DNA from: Rhipicephalus microplus
Taxonomy: Eukaryota; Arthropoda; Arachnida; Ixodida; Ixodidae
Direction: 5' to 3'
Length of the DNA stretch: 64,000 bases
NCBI RefSeq assembly: GCF_043290135.1
Contig: NC_134700.1
Span: 161,520,053 to 161,584,052, forward strand
In this document: in pieces, positions 10,061-20,008 of the stretch
Layout: every line of letters starts with the position of its first letter
Numbering within the stretch: the stretch's first letter is position 1
The notes under the pieces: generated by a model
Databases searched by the model: none
The model's input: only the letters and a program-made list of their open reading frames with translations
What the model was told of the DNA's origin: nothing
Made by a program: the position numbers and the translations under genes

Positions 10061-10832
10061 CAACATCCAATGCGAGTGCACAGCGCTCACACACACAAGC
10101 CCTTCCGTTTCCTCCTGCGATGAAGATGGCGTCGCGTGACACGCCACGACTAGTGGTTTGGCAATGGAACTGCAGGGGATGCCGCCAAAAGTGGAATTCC
10201 CTGCAGCAGTACATACCAGCATCCACTAATGCTCCATGATGTTATCCTCTTACAAGAACCGAATTTTCCGCTTTCTTCATCAGGCTACAACACGCTCTTG
10301 GGTACCTCTCCTCTCGTGGGAGCCCTAGTTTAGAAACATGTCAAATGTCACGTGCATACCTTTGGTAGTGACATCCCTCACCAAATAATCGAAATAATTA
10401 CGCAAAGCTCAAACAGCGAAAGCTTGTTTTCACTAAATGTGTACAGTTCCCCCTGTTCGCTTACGCACTGCTTTCACCACTTTTCCAAAGAATTTGAGAG
10501 TTTTGGACAGGTTCGTGTGATGTACGGGGATTTTAACGCTCCACATACAGTTTTGGGTTATGTCAAATCGCAGGCCAAAAGAACACGCTTGTGGAACGAT
10601 ATTTGTAACATGAGATACACTTTACTAACTGACCGAGAGCGCCCCACTCGTACTGGCAACAGTATAACACGTGACACCTACCCCGACCTCACCTTTGTAC
10701 GCAATACGGGCCCAGTGGTAGCACATGGTCCTCAGGAGAAGCACCTCGGGAGCGACCACTATATCGTGGCGACCAATCTGACAATTAAAGCGCCACTCAC
10801 CAGGTTTGACAATTTTAAACTGACAAGCGCAA
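10061..10832 (+). pseudogene. N1 ORF2 apurinic-type endonuclease
   Basis: The frame that crosses the removed Gypsy A site reads LVVWQWNCRGCRQKWNSL, the start of a non-LTR APE-type endonuclease. From 10352 come QIIEIITQSS, GQVRVMYGDFNAPHTVLGY (catalytic Asp/Asn), SITRDTYPDLTFVR and EKHLGSDHYIVATN (catalytic SDH). A stop near 10330 and the block inserted from about 10833 interrupt it. The domain would nick the target strand for target-primed reverse transcription. Confidence 0.82.
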
Positions 10833-12030
10833 TGCGTAGACGAGGCGTTCATGATCACGTCTGCTGAAATTTGCAACGCTGCGCGCCGCGGAAATGGGTC
10901 AAATTTCAAGATGAAAGCTACTCCCCCTCCCCTCTGCCAGCACATCCGTATAGAATGAGGGATGACGTGGGCGTAGGAATGGGCCTACGTACACGGCAAT
11001 GTGGTGACGTTGGTCCTCTACGTAGACAACTCTGCTCTGACGTTGTCAACAGTATACCACGTGACACGACAAAAATTATTTAACACAACATGCGTAGTTT
11101 ATGTATTTGTTGCTTTAAGAGATGAATAAAACTTGAAATAAATGATGAGACGCAATAAAAAATTGTGCGCGTTTTTCTTACATCTTTTTCCGTGAAATGC
11201 TACGAGATGCGGGGCTAACTTGTGTGCTAGCGTTCCGCATGCGTTCGTGTCCCCGTACTCGGCACATTGAGCAGACGACCACCGTGGAGGAGGAGGAGGA
11301 GGAGGAGGAGGAGAAAAACTTTATTCATCCCAAGAGGGAAAAGTGCGGTGGTGGAGTGTCAGAGGAGCCTACCCAGCGTAGGTCTCCACTACCCTCTTGG
11401 CCCGATCCAAGATCTGGTCCTTGACCTCGGGCGCCGAGCTGCACATAGCAGCCTCCTACTGCTCCTTACTATTAATGTGTAGAGAATTGGGTGGTGGGTT
11501 TCGAGTACAACCCCACATGATATGGTCTAGGTTAGCTCTTTGTTGACAATAAATGCACAAAGGGGAGGGGTATATCGCAGGGTGTATAAAATTGCGAAAC
11601 CACCGTGGAATGCTCCTACGCGTTCGATTGTGCTCATCTACTCTACCACGTCTAAGCAAGCGTTTCCAAACAATCCCGCAGAAGCAGGCAGAAGACCACA
11701 AAATAACGCTGGTCTACAAAGCAACGCTGCTCGCATGCACGGGGGCTGGGCTTGTTCGGGCACGTCATGCACACGTCATTTCTTGGTTGCATGCCGGAGA
11801 GGGTGGGGAAGAGATTTGGCTTGCGAATGCTACGCGGAGGAGCGGCAAGGGTTTCGAGCTCGCCTCTTCTCACCCTCGTTTCGCACCGCTTCAAAAAATA
11901 TGTTTTCTCCGCTCGTAATGAACCGGTTCGAAAAAATTTTGTGACAAAACATTCCTCATCGGACACCCAACAACTTCCACTGTCTAACTAAAATTCGGCA
12001 TGGCGCCTGGTAAGTGGCCCTTTAATGGTA
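10833..12030. mobile_element. Composite foreign block inside N1 ORF2
   Basis: The block separates the endonuclease end (FDNFKLT) from the next N1 segment (HISDWVKYKERR). It holds an unassigned AT-rich part with AATAAA repeats (11120-11160), a non-LTR 3' end on the minus strand (11283-11701) and an unassigned 11702-12000 part. No protein domain is visible in the unassigned parts. Exact borders and duplications were not resolved. Confidence 0.5.
11283..11701 (-). mobile_element. Non-LTR retrotransposon 3' end with (CTC)n tail
   Basis: On the minus strand 11701-11456 reads CIYCQQRANLDHIMWGCTRN, the terminal Cys/His motif seen in ORF2 proteins. A short tail follows, then AATAAAG near 11323, then a (CTC)n run (GAG on the plus strand, about 11285-11314). 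The order motif, polyadenylation signal, simple-repeat tail marks the 3' end of a severely 5'-truncated copy. Confidence 0.68.
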
Positions 12031-12740
12031 CCCGCCGGAAAACCAAGCGGCGTTTACACATTTCAGACTGGGTAAAATACAAGGAGCGTCGCCGGGACCG
12101 GCCTGAGGGGCAAGGTTACAAGCGATGGCTTGACTCTCTTACTCAAGATATAGAGGCCACCACGCGCACATTATGTACTACTACCGAAACACCAGACATT
12201 CACCCACATTTGCTTCATCTTTGGGACGCGCGGAGGACTGACACGGTGATGGAAACGCCAACGTCTGAATCGCAAACTGAGAAAAAAATAGATGACTTTA
12301 TGCGAAAATCCAAAGAATATGCAGCGACCTTCACCAGAAATAACTGGCGAGGATTCTGCAACCGGCTTTCAGGAACATTAGGCGCCGCAAAAACATGGTC
12401 AATTCTTCGATCCCTCACAGACCCCATAACCACGAAAACAAAAACATTTCAACAGTTACACATCCTAATACACGAGTGTCTGGACGATCCCGCAAGATTT
12501 CTCAGTGAGCTCGAAAAACATTTCATTCCGGCAGGCCCAACACCGAATTACCCTGACTATTCACTCGTAGGGGAGAAAAATGAATTTTTGGATGCAGATA
12601 TCACGGTTGAGGAAGTACGGGTAGTGTTACAAGATCTACACCGTAACATGGCGCCGGGAGCAGACCACATTCCGTTCACCACAGTCCGCAACCTAAGTGA
12701 TGCGGATATCACCCACCTTACCGGCATATTCAATGAATAG
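12000..12740 (+). pseudogene. N1 ORF2: linker and RT N-terminal region
   Basis: The 246-codon open frame is basic at first, then carries the region upstream of RT that is typical of non-LTR ORF2 (FCNRLSGTLGAAKTWSILRS, DADITVEEVRVVLQDLHRN) and the start of the fingers (MAPGADHIPFTTVRNLSD, matching the spGpDGI block). It ends on TAG at FNE, and RT continues in broken phases. The first few codons may belong to the foreign block. Confidence 0.78.
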
Positions 12741-13235
12741 TGGCACCAAGGTACGCTTCCCAAAGCGTGACGACACGCCGATATTTCGTTGATTCCCAAG
12801 TCGGGCAAACCAGTTCAGGTTCAAAACCTACGTTCCACATCTCTAACCTCCTGAATTTGCAAGCTGATGGAACATGTACTCTTGCGACGTCTGCAGCCCT
12901 TCTTAGAACAGCAATCCCTCTTCGCGCATTCTCAATTCGAATACGGAGCTCATCTATCAGCCAAAATGTACTGTTACCGCTACGAAAGGAAGTCCTAGGG
13001 CCTCCTTCTCGCGCCCAAATGAGCGCATTCATTGCTATAGATTTGAAGGGGGCCTTCGATCATGTTGAACACGACCTCATCCTTCGCAAGCCGAGTCGCA
13101 TTGTAAAACTCGAATGTATAACTACATCTGCTCATTTCTTCAAGATCGTATTGTCACTGTGGGAATGGCACCGCATCGATCAGGTACGATCCACCTTACA
13201 GGATGTGGGACTCCTCAGGGCTCCGTTTTTTCCCC
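12741..13235 (+). pseudogene. N1 ORF2: RT palm motifs A and B, frameshifted
   Basis: In shifting phases: ISLIPKSGKPVQVQNLR (12770-), FIAIDLKGAFDHVEHDLIL (motif A with catalytic Asp, about 13023-13085), YNYICSFLQDRIVTVGMAP and CGTPQGSVFSPAV (motif B, near 13200-13235). Several frameshifts and stops are present. The YxDD box is absent because the sequence jumps to the element's 3' end after motif B. Confidence 0.8.
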
Positions 13236-13502
13236 TGCAGTACGTTTTGCGTGCACTTACTCTGGACTCCTCGTCATGCCTTTCTGCCGGACAATGAACG
13301 CGAACACGCTGTTGCCCGTGCAGTTTCCCTCTGGGCAGCCCGTAGAGCTGTGGGATAATGCTCTCCGCGATGGATCTCCTGAGGTGCTCTGAGCTCTGAT
13401 ACAGCAGGCCCGACTCGTCGCTGGAGTTGTAATAGTGATCCCGGACAAGGTGTTCCTCCCACGCCCTCCTTCTCTATGCCTTTGTGAATAAAGATGTTTC
13501 GC
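13236..13502 (+). pseudogene. N1 ORF2 C-terminal end and 3' terminus
   Basis: The plus strand reads ELWDNALRDGSPEVL, a stop, then LIQQARLVAG and a Pro-rich stretch, resembling the W-x-x-AL...QARxVA ending of ORF2 proteins. AATAAAGATG follows at 13486. Immediately to the right the minus-strand Tx1-like RT begins in mid-domain. This suggests N1 inserted into that element, whose 3' part would lie left of the window. A large deletion removed the middle of N1. Confidence 0.55.
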
Positions 13503-14100
13503 TTGTCCCTCACGGAAATCTATGTAAAGGGTACTTTCTGAATTAGTGAACATCGCGTGAATAAGGTCAATGAACTTATCTTGGAATCCAAATGCATGTA
13601 AAACATTTACTAAGTAGCCATTCTCTATGAAATCAAAAGCTTTCTCCTGACCTAATGAAACCAACAGTCCCAGCGCAGATCGGCTAGTGGTGCAGTGAAT
13701 GATGTAACGCGTTAACCACGCATGGGTGTGTATTTCTCGGCCCGGAACAGGAGAGACCTGGTGAGGAGCGATTAATGTTGCAAGAGACGGACTGATTCGG
13801 CACACCAAGATGTTGGCCAAGAGCTTGTAATCTGCATTAAGCTGGGTAATATGGCGCCAATCTTCTGGTTGCGTGGACATTGGGTCTTTCTTGGGAACTA
13901 GTGTTATATGGCCTCTGTGGAAAGAGGTTGGAAAGGTAATATCTCGGAAACACTTGCGAATGACGCGTGACATAATTGGGCCAATGATAGGCCAGAATTG
14001 TACATGAAACTCTGCAGGGAGTCCGTCAGGCCCTGGGGCCGAATAATATTTGTTGCCTCTAATGCACCCGTTATTTTGTCATTCGATGACGGTGATAGCA
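13503..14100 (-). pseudogene. Tx1-like ORF2 reverse transcriptase
   Basis: Beginning at about 14060 on the minus strand: SAPGPDGLPAEF (finger block), VIRKCFRDITFPTSFHRGHI, LVPKKDPMSTQPEDWRHITQ, LNADYKLLANILVCRISPSL, VSPVPGREIHTHAWLTRYI, LLVSLGQEKAFDFIENGYLV (motif A; the usual Asp context is altered to GQEKAFD) and FGFQDKFIDLIHAMFTNSES. The domain is truncated before motif B at the N1 border. Confidence 0.82.
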
Positions 14101-15402
14101 GAAAGTCATGAGACCTGTTGGAATCATGTGGTTAGTCTTTTAGCAGTGAATGCTTTGAAATGAATCCTGGGTAACTGACACTAGCAACAGATTGAGCGAT
14201 ATACTGAAAGTGTTGAGTGAAGGCCTCAAAGTCGCGCGTACACACAGAAGCTGGTGCGGAAGAGTTTAGCGAGTGGGCAGGGGAGCCTGGTGGACGAAGC
14301 AGAGCTTTGCGTGCATACATTACCACCTCAGGGTGCGCACACAGTACACATCTACAGCGCCAAGCTGCAGTCGAGAGCGAAGGCGCGCGCATACTACGTT
14401 GGTACTGTTCGACGAGCTCCTCTTGCCATGCCCACCTTACGGGGGAAGGGCTGGGATCACGGGGGCAATGCGTATTTTCTGGATTAACAATGACGCATCT
14501 TTGTACATACGGGTGCGAAGTCCCCTGCCTGACGCATTGCAATGATGACGCCACTGTTCTTCGAGGAGATCCCAAACAGCTATATCCGCGCAAATTGCGA
14601 TGCGCGCAACGCTCGGGACAATTTTTCCGTAGACTGAGAGTCCTGGAGGACGCGGCAATTCAGACGCCATGGCCTGTGAATTGTTGGCGTCTACGCGAGC
14701 AGACGGAGAGAGAGCATAACCGGACGATGGTCGCTAATGTACACTGGTGTCACTGGCAATGACATTACCCCAGTGTTGTGAACGTAGGTAATGAGACCGG
14801 GGATGCGTACACGCGATAAATTCTGCTGCTAGACGCTGCTCGACGCCAAGTATGGGCATAATTGCTGTCATGTACACTTGCCTAAATGTCACTCAATGCC
14901 AATTGCTCCATTAGACGTTGGATTTCTCTGGCATTCCAGTTTGATTGGCCGCGACCCGGACCTCGAACGTCTGCGTGTGAGTCTAAGACACAATTAAAGT
15001 CCCCTAAGAGTATAACAATTTGTGAATTTCAAAGAAACATATCCAGAGATTAGAAGAACGCATTAGAGTTTAGGGGCGCCACTGGGGCAGACACGCCAAC
15101 AAATCTTATTCGTAACAAAAAAGTGCAGTCGAATGCAAGCACGCGTCTGAATGCATCGAAGGAAACATGATGGTCACGCAAAAGACCTCGGTTAAAAATA
15201 ATGGCTCGGCGTGCGAAAAAAAAACAATCAATATTGAATGCGCGCTTGAAAGCGAGTACATCAGAAAGCTTAAAAAATTGTTTTTTGCACGAATAGCAAA
15301 TCACAGTGCATTGAACGCGCGAGAACCAATACCTCAACCTGTTTTTGTGGATTGCGGAAACCTTGAACGTTAAAAGTAATACGTTTTAGAGTAACAGCCA
15401 TG
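14101..15402 (-). pseudogene. Tx1-like ORF2 endonuclease and linker, degenerate
   Basis: The start ATG is at 15402 on the minus strand, followed by the RITFNVQGFRNPQKQ opening. Then come AIIFNRGLLRDHHVSFDAF, IRFVGVSAPVAPLNSNAFF (VYAP-like block) and, after stops, QIVILLGDFNCVLDSHADVR and WNAREIQRLMEQLALSD. An SRIYRVYASPVSL block near 14790-14830 matches the SDHxP-preceding region of this family. Order and spacing fit an APE-type endonuclease followed by a linker to RT at 14060. Confidence 0.72.
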
Positions 15403-15816
15403 AGGGAATATTAAAACGTAATATAAGATCACTCGAAGGCAGGGGTACACGTCTTTAGCGCCAAGCTGCAGTCGAAAGCGAAGAAGCGTGCATAATACGT
15501 GTGTACCGTTCGACGAGCTCCTCTTGCCATGCCCACATTACGGTGGGCAATACGTATGCTTTGGCGCGATAGCCGAGGCCCCGCTAGCGGCTGAGTCCTT
15601 TTTTACGGCCAGGCGATCCACCGGAAACTCGGGGCTTCCATTACCGCATCGACGTCCACAGGAAACACCTGTCTCTGGTGGGGGCTTCTGAGTCACTAAA
15701 AGATATCAGGTAGCGTTTGGTGTCTGGGCTCTTGAATGAGGATGGTACGAAAACGTCTACATTGTCCTGGCTTATGTCACTGGGGCTGGTGTTTCGTCAA
15801 ATCGTATATGGCCGCC
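15403..15816 (-). other. Tx1-like element: gap between ORF1 and ORF2
   Basis: No credible frame is seen. At about 15466-15560 the plus strand repeats a string also present at 14357-14450 (GTTCGACGAGCTCCTCTTGC and its surroundings), so a short piece of the ORF2 linker region is duplicated here. Confidence 0.4.
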
Positions 15817-16343
15817 TCAGTCCTCGTAGATGGAGGCGTCGTCGTTTTGGGATGTAGACTCCTCGATAACATATGAACTTCTGGTCGGCTGAGCAGCCAC
15901 GCGAGGAGCGTCAAATGTAATATTTCCATCTGACACGCCTTCCTTACGTGGTGCCTTGTCTGACGAGGGCTCGGCCTGCGGTTCCTCAAAAACGGCCACC
16001 GGACGCGGGGAACTTGAGTTTTCAGAACCTGGAGGAATTACCAGGCCCGGAATCGTTGGGGACGCAGTGGGCGTGTGGTACAGCATCGTGATTAGCGTAC
16101 CTTGGTCGTGGTCGGCTACTGCAGCTCGCGTTGACGAACCGTCGCATCTGTTCTTAGACGGCGTTTTTGGCTGAAGTGGAGGGAAATCCTTAGACGCCGG
16201 TACAGGTAACGGTGGCATGCGGGTTCCCACAACGGCTACACGGCAGCGAGCAGCTTTTCCCGTTGTGACAATAAACGCCGCACCTTCCACAAAACGGGGT
16301 TGTGCAGTTGATGCAGAAGTGCCCCGTGCATCCACATCGACGG
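15817..16343 (-). pseudogene. Tx1-like ORF1, C-terminal segment
   Basis: Open frame ending SIYED then stop, rich in Pro, Ser and acidic residues (LPVPASKDFPPLQPKTPSK; VIEESTSQNDDASIYED). It is collinear with the N-terminal ORF1 segment at 17905-18401 once the LTR element at 16344-17904 and one target duplication are removed. The tail is low complexity and gives no domain call by itself. Confidence 0.6.
16339..16343. repeat. Target site duplication of the small LTR element
   Basis: GACGG at 16339-16343 and GATGG at 17905-17909 match in four of five bases and abut the TG and CA ends of the LTRs. Confidence 0.6.
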
Positions 16344-16485
16344 TGTTAAAATTGAGTAGAAGACGAAGAACGACGTTATCATCATCATCATCGGGAAATT
16401 AGATCCGTGTTACACAATTAGCAATAAAGAAGAAGTCAACCGGTGGTATTGGCCTTGGGCATGGCGGCTCGTCCTTTCCTCAACA
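16344..16485 (+). repeat. TRIM-like element 5' LTR
   Basis: 142 bp, TG...CA ends. It contains AATAAAG near 16423, a possible polyadenylation signal. It matches 17766-17904 with small indels, mostly in a (CAT)n stretch (ATCATCATC). Confidence 0.85.
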
Positions 16486-16488
16486 TTT

Positions 16489-16506
16489 TGGTGCCGAAAC
16501 CAGGGA
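16489..16506 (+). promoter_or_regulatory. Primer binding site of the TRIM-like element
   Basis: TGGTGCCGAAACCAGGGA lies three bases after the LTR. It begins with TGG, the complement of tRNA CCA. Its position and form fit an LTR-retrotransposon primer site; the tRNA was not assigned. Confidence 0.7.
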
Positions 16507-16676
16507 AAAAGACCTGAGACGGAACGGCCTTCACGAATTTCGCCCACAGTCGCAGCCTCGAGAACTTTTGTGAAGCCGCCGTGAGTAATGCTGATGTGCG
16601 AGGCCTAACCACCGCTGAGACCTGGGAGCACAACTCCAGTTGCAACGCAGACTATAGGGAGCACCGCTGGTTTGAC

Positions 16677-17262
16677 GTGATTGCACGCATCGTCTGGAGA
16701 CTCGCGAGGTGGTAGCCCTCACGATTACTTCGGCTTCGTCCTGACTCGCCCTTCATGATGATGGCCTGAGATAGTACATGGAGATCAAGTACGTACATCT
16801 TGAAGGCGCAGCCACGTGATTGCAGGCATCGTCTGGAGGCTCGAGAGGCGGGAGCCCTCACGATTATTTCGGCTCCGTCCTGACTCGCCCTTCACGATGA
16901 CGGCCCGATATTCGCCAAGCAAATCAGTCCATAGAGGTCGACTATGCACATTTTGAAGGTGCATCCACGTGATTGCCAGCATCGTCTGGAAGCTCGCGAG
17001 ACGGGAGCCTTCTAGATTACTGCGGCTCCGTCCTGACTCGCCCTTCATGACGATGACCTGAGGTTCGCAAAGCAAGGTAGTCCATGGAGGTCGAGTACGT
17101 ACGTCTTGAAGGTGGAGTACACGTGACTGCAGGCATTGTCTGGAGGCTCGTGAGACGGGAGCACTCACGATTGCTTTGGCTTTGTCCTGAGTCACCCTTC
17201 ACGACGACGGCCAGATATTCACAAGGCAAGGCCGTTCACAGAGGCACACATTGCATGGACGT
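16677..17262 (+). repeat. Four ~150-bp tandem units inside the TRIM-like element
   Basis: The marker GTGATTGCA(or C)GCATCGTCTGG starts at 16677, 16816, 16969 and 17123 (the last as GTGACTG), giving spacings of 139, 153 and 154 bp. Each unit contains CGTCCTGACTCGCCCTTCA(C/T)GA and a TTGAAGG block. Units differ by substitutions and one ~14-bp gap, so the array is not recent. No conserved frame runs through all units. Confidence 0.88.
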
Positions 17263-17751
17263 GCACGTAGACAGGAAAACATCCAAAGCCCACCGACTAT
17301 AGCCAACTGTATATGTCCACTCATCTCAACATTTGCTCGTCAATGACAACTTGGAGACTCGTCAGGACAGTGGTACAAATTTTGGCTCCGACACCAGTCC
17401 TCTAGACCCAGCCTTTCGAAGGGGCAAGAAAATTAGATACAGGTGTTAATTACGCCACCGGAGACGACTTCGAATATGTTGAACTCAGATCATTCAAGCC
17501 TTGCTTTTAAGATCACGAGCTGTGTATTTATTTGCCAGAGGTAACTTCCTTATGGAGTTCTATACAAGACTTGCGAGGCCAAGTTGCAATGTTCTGTTTG
17601 TAGTGTTTGCGGCACTGGAAGATCAAGTGCAGGGAAAGACAGGAATGACATTATACTAGGACTGATATGAAACTCTTACTAATGCTGACGAACATTTCGT
17701 AGGCAGAACTTATGTGAGCGTTCACTTTTATTTGTCGTCAGGTGCCACTGT

Positions 17752-17765
17752 GGGGGCACGAAGGA
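17752..17765 (+). promoter_or_regulatory. Polypurine tract of the TRIM-like element
   Basis: GGGGGCACGAAGGA abuts the right LTR. A purine-rich string in this position primes plus-strand synthesis in LTR elements. It also fixes the element orientation as plus. Confidence 0.6.
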
Positions 17766-17904
17766 TGTTACAATTGTGTAGAAGACAAAGAACGACGTTG
17801 TCATCATCATCGGGAAATGGAATCACTGTTACACTGTTATCACTAAAGAAGAGGTCAACAGGTGGTCATCGCCAAGGGCATGGCGGCTAGTCCTTTCCTC
17901 AACA
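17766..17904 (+). repeat. TRIM-like element 3' LTR
   Basis: 139 bp, starts TGTTACAATTG and ends CCTCAACA. It is the partner of 16344-16485. Confidence 0.85.
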
Positions 17905-18401
17905 GATGGCACACTCAATGGATCCCTTTATAGTCACAAGTCACTCGATGGCCTGCTACTTTGAGGTAATTGGCCACCAGTGACGATGCTTTCATTTCCA
18001 TGCGGACGTATCGCGTTCCAGTGTTCATTGTTGGGCGCAATCCCATGAGTCCTCTGATGATATGCAACACCTTCTTGTAGGGGGACAGTGCTTGTGCGAG
18101 GACTTCGTTGGGGACGCAGCCCGACAGGAAGAGGACAGTTACGTGGGTGACTTGGGGTCCTAGGGGTATGATAGCGACGCGCTGTCCTTGGATGTCGAGG
18201 TCTGACGCGTCCACGGTTTGAGCCAGGGCGGCTTCACTGTTCGCGGTGAAATTATAATTCCGGCCTCCGAAGTGCTGGACACAGTAAACTTTTTCGATTC
18301 CTACTATTGAAAACGTCACCTCAATGACGTCTTCAGAACTTGCCCCCTCAGGGATGACGACATCGAAGGCTAATGCCTTTTTTTCATGGCTTGCTTGCCA
18401 T
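17905..18401 (-). pseudogene. Tx1-like ORF1, N-terminal segment
   Basis: On the minus strand ATG at 18401-18399 is followed by a TGA at codon 6, then an open frame: KALAFDVVIPEGASSEDVIE, GIEKVYCVQHFGGRNYNFT, RVAIIPLGPQVTHVTVLFL, VPNEVLAQALSPYKKVLHI, GLRPTMNTGTRYVRMEMK and HRVTCDYKGIH. The pattern (strand, LYFLSGCVPNE, GTRxVRMxM) is the RNA-binding region found before a Cys-rich knuckle in Tx1-type ORF1. The knuckle itself is not intact at the insertion site. Confidence 0.7.
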
Positions 18402-18914
18402 GATGGGTGCCCACCAGCCCAAGGACGCTCTTAAACGTGCTGCTTTGCTCGTGACCCTCTGCGTGGGTTTAGAAAAGTCGTTAACGATTTAGAGCACTTG
18501 GTACTCTACTATGAGAGAGCTTAAAGCCGTGCCATGGGCCTCAGCACGTAATTGCTAACAATTATTTGGTGTTACCGTCCCATCGCCACCGAGCACCAGC
18601 TTCCAGAGGTACGACACAGACCACCGAAAACCCCCCAAATCAATAGAGAACATTTGGTTCCTAAACAGTATAGGTCTCTCTGGTCATGCGAGTGTTCTTT
18701 CGTGAAGCAGGCATTCGTACAAATCAAACCGCTGAAGAAGCCTTTGCCGAAGTTATTTCTATCAATCCGATCAGTCGTCTTCAAATTTGAACTGACGATA
18801 ACCCTCCGGCGAGTTCCCTTGCGTTACAAAAATCGCCCAATAAAATGGCTGGTTTTGCATTAATTTGGTATTGTCAAGAATTGGCCTCTATCTGGGAACA
18901 TTAAAAGAGTAGAA
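18402..18914. other. Intergenic: no gene seen
   Basis: Holds a reverse-oriented copy of the GAGTAC/GTACTC dyad repeat family at about 18476-18545 (TAACGATTTAGAGCACTTGG and GGTACTCTACTATGAGAGAG). The rest, 18550-18910, is unassigned unique-looking sequence with no convincing frame. Confidence 0.45.
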
Positions 18915-18957
18915 AATGGCAGCATATCCACGGGGTTTATGACGGCGAATGGGCCGA

Positions 18958-19146
18958 AGAATCCGTCCATTTATTCTTGTTTCCGTCCGTCCATGCGTCT
19001 GTCTGTGTGGCCGTCAGTGCGTGCGTCTGTTCATGCGTCAGCACGTCCATCCGTGCGTCCAACCCTGCGTTCGTCCATGCATCCGCCCCTGCGTCCGTCC
19101 ACGCGTCCGTCCATGCATCTGTCTGTGTGTCCGTTCATCCATCTAG
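18958..19146 (+). repeat. CGTCCATG-type minisatellite in X1
   Basis: An imperfect array of 8-12 bp units of the form CGTCC(A/G)TG(C/T), CGTCTGTC and CATCCGCCC. Frames through it in several phases are repeat artefacts (Ser/Val/His/Pro-rich). Related arrays occur at 45008-45142, 50607-50760 and 62585-62735. Confidence 0.8.
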
Positions 19147-19532
19147 TCAACACTCCAAGAACCACCATCTCACATCTTTTCATCATATATTCCGCATATA
19201 GAAGCACCGCCATCCAGGGGACATTCCAAGGACTAAACGAGAGGTGGCACACCCACACTTTCTTACGGCTTGCGCTGCGTGTCTTCTTCCTACCTCTAAC
19301 CACCTCGTGTTCATGGTATATTTTAGTTCACTGTGTTCATGGCACTGCGGCCCAACGCTCGCTAAACCTTTCTAAAAGTAAGGAGGTTACGCCCAGCGAG
19401 TATAACGTAGCAACCTTTTCTTGTCAGATAGTGCCCAATGTACATGCCAATGGCTGCTAATGGGGAATGAGAGACAGGAGACTTCGGCTTTTAGTTAACG
19501 TGCACACCGCGAGTTTTTTATTATTCAACAAC

Positions 19533-19543
19533 GCACGGGAGAA
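19533..19543. repeat. Direct repeat flanking hairpin element 1
   Basis: GCACGGGAGAA at 19533-19543 and GCACAGGAGAA at 20009-20019 (10 of 11 match) bracket the hairpin element. The X2 copy of the same sequence (around 46915) carries it once. Confidence 0.7.
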
Positions 19544-20008
19544 GCTAACGTGGTTGCTTGGGCGAGTTGGTACGACATGATTCACATAAAAAACAGCGCC
19601 AATAACGAGGGACTAGAAAAGAAAGAGACAGACAGCGGCACTGACTTAAAACAAGATTTATTTGCTAGAACCGCACAATATATACTTGGGCAGTATCTGA
19701 CAAAAAAGAGAAAAATCCAAAACAAAGAAAACAGAATTCACCTAACCTAATTCGATTGCGCTATCACAAAAAGAAATGGATTTTCTTCAGAACGTTGGCA
19801 CACGTGTTGTTCATGGTGCGTTATGACGATGATTACGCGGTTCTTAGGTGAAATATTTTTTCTTTGTTTTGTATTTTTCTCTTTTTTGTCAGATACTGCC
19901 CAAATATATATTGTGCAGTTCTAGCAAATAAATCATGTTGTAAGTCAGTGCCGCTGTCTGTCTCCTTCTTGTCTTGTCCCTCGTTATTGGCGCTGTTTTT
20001 TATGTGAA
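19544..20008 (+). mobile_element. Hairpin element 1: conserved head plus ~165-bp inverted arms
   Basis: A 37-nt head with TGGTTGCTTGGGCGAGTTGG is followed by a near-perfect inverted repeat: 19581-19745 pairs with 19845-20008 (for example CAGCGCCAATAACGAGGGAC against GTCCCTCGTTATTGGCGCTG). A ~100-nt loop holds no frame. An 11-bp near-identical direct repeat flanks it. The head is shared with 22339 and 34800, whose arms are unrelated. Transcripts would fold into a long double-stranded stem. The mechanism is unknown; the duplication length suggests target-primed retroposition. Confidence 0.75.

Larger units (their letters stand above)
1..13502 (+). mobile_element. N1: non-LTR retrotransposon, split by later insertions
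   Basis: Pieces of one plus-strand element are collinear: end of ORF1 (1-361), endonuclease (10061-10832), linker and reverse transcriptase start (about 12030-12740), palm motifs (12741-13235) and a 3' end with AATAAA near 13486. The 5' end lies outside the window. Joining base 362 to 10061 (removing Gypsy A and one target duplication) keeps the reading frame, so the two flanks were one gene. A second foreign block occupies about 10833-12030, and sequence between RT motif B and the C-terminus is missing. The element is dead. RNase H was not seen, so the clade (R1/I/Jockey-type) is uncertain. Confidence 0.7.
16344..17904 (+). mobile_element. Small non-autonomous LTR retrotransposon (TRIM-like) with internal tandem repeats
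   Basis: Two direct repeats of 142 and 139 bp (16344-16485 and 17766-17904), each starting TGTTA and ending CCTCAACA, flank 1.28 kb. Directly after the left one is TGGTGCCGAAACCAGGGA (16489-16506), a primer-site-like sequence. Directly before the right one is the purine-rich GGGGGCACGAAGGA (17752-17765). There is no gag or pol frame. The interior is dominated by four ~139-154 bp tandem units. Size and lack of coding sequence fit a TRIM or other non-autonomous element mobilised by another LTR retrotransposon. Confidence 0.85.
13503..18401 (-). mobile_element. L1/Tx1-group non-LTR retrotransposon (two ORFs)
   Basis: Read on the minus strand: ORF1 from 18401 to 15817 (interrupted by an LTR element), an intergenic gap of about 400 bp, then ORF2 from 15402 with endonuclease and reverse transcriptase, cut at 13503 inside the palm. 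The ORF2 opening (ITFNVQGFRNPQKQVEVL) and the LNADYKLLANILVCRI and LLGDFNCVLDSHADV motifs are typical of the L1/Tx1 group. Numerous stops show an old, dead copy. Confidence 0.78.

Noticed and set aside
11283..11424. Acidic Glu-rich coding frame from the GAG run
   Set aside because: The run is the simple-repeat tail of a reversed non-LTR element.
16677..17262. CRISPR-like array of repeats
   Set aside because: Units are ~140-154 bp with no short repeat/spacer pattern, lie inside an LTR element, and the DNA is animal.
18958..19146. Protein with Arg/Pro/Val-Cys repeats on the plus strand
   Set aside because: It is the CGTCC minisatellite read in three phases; related arrays elsewhere give different peptides.
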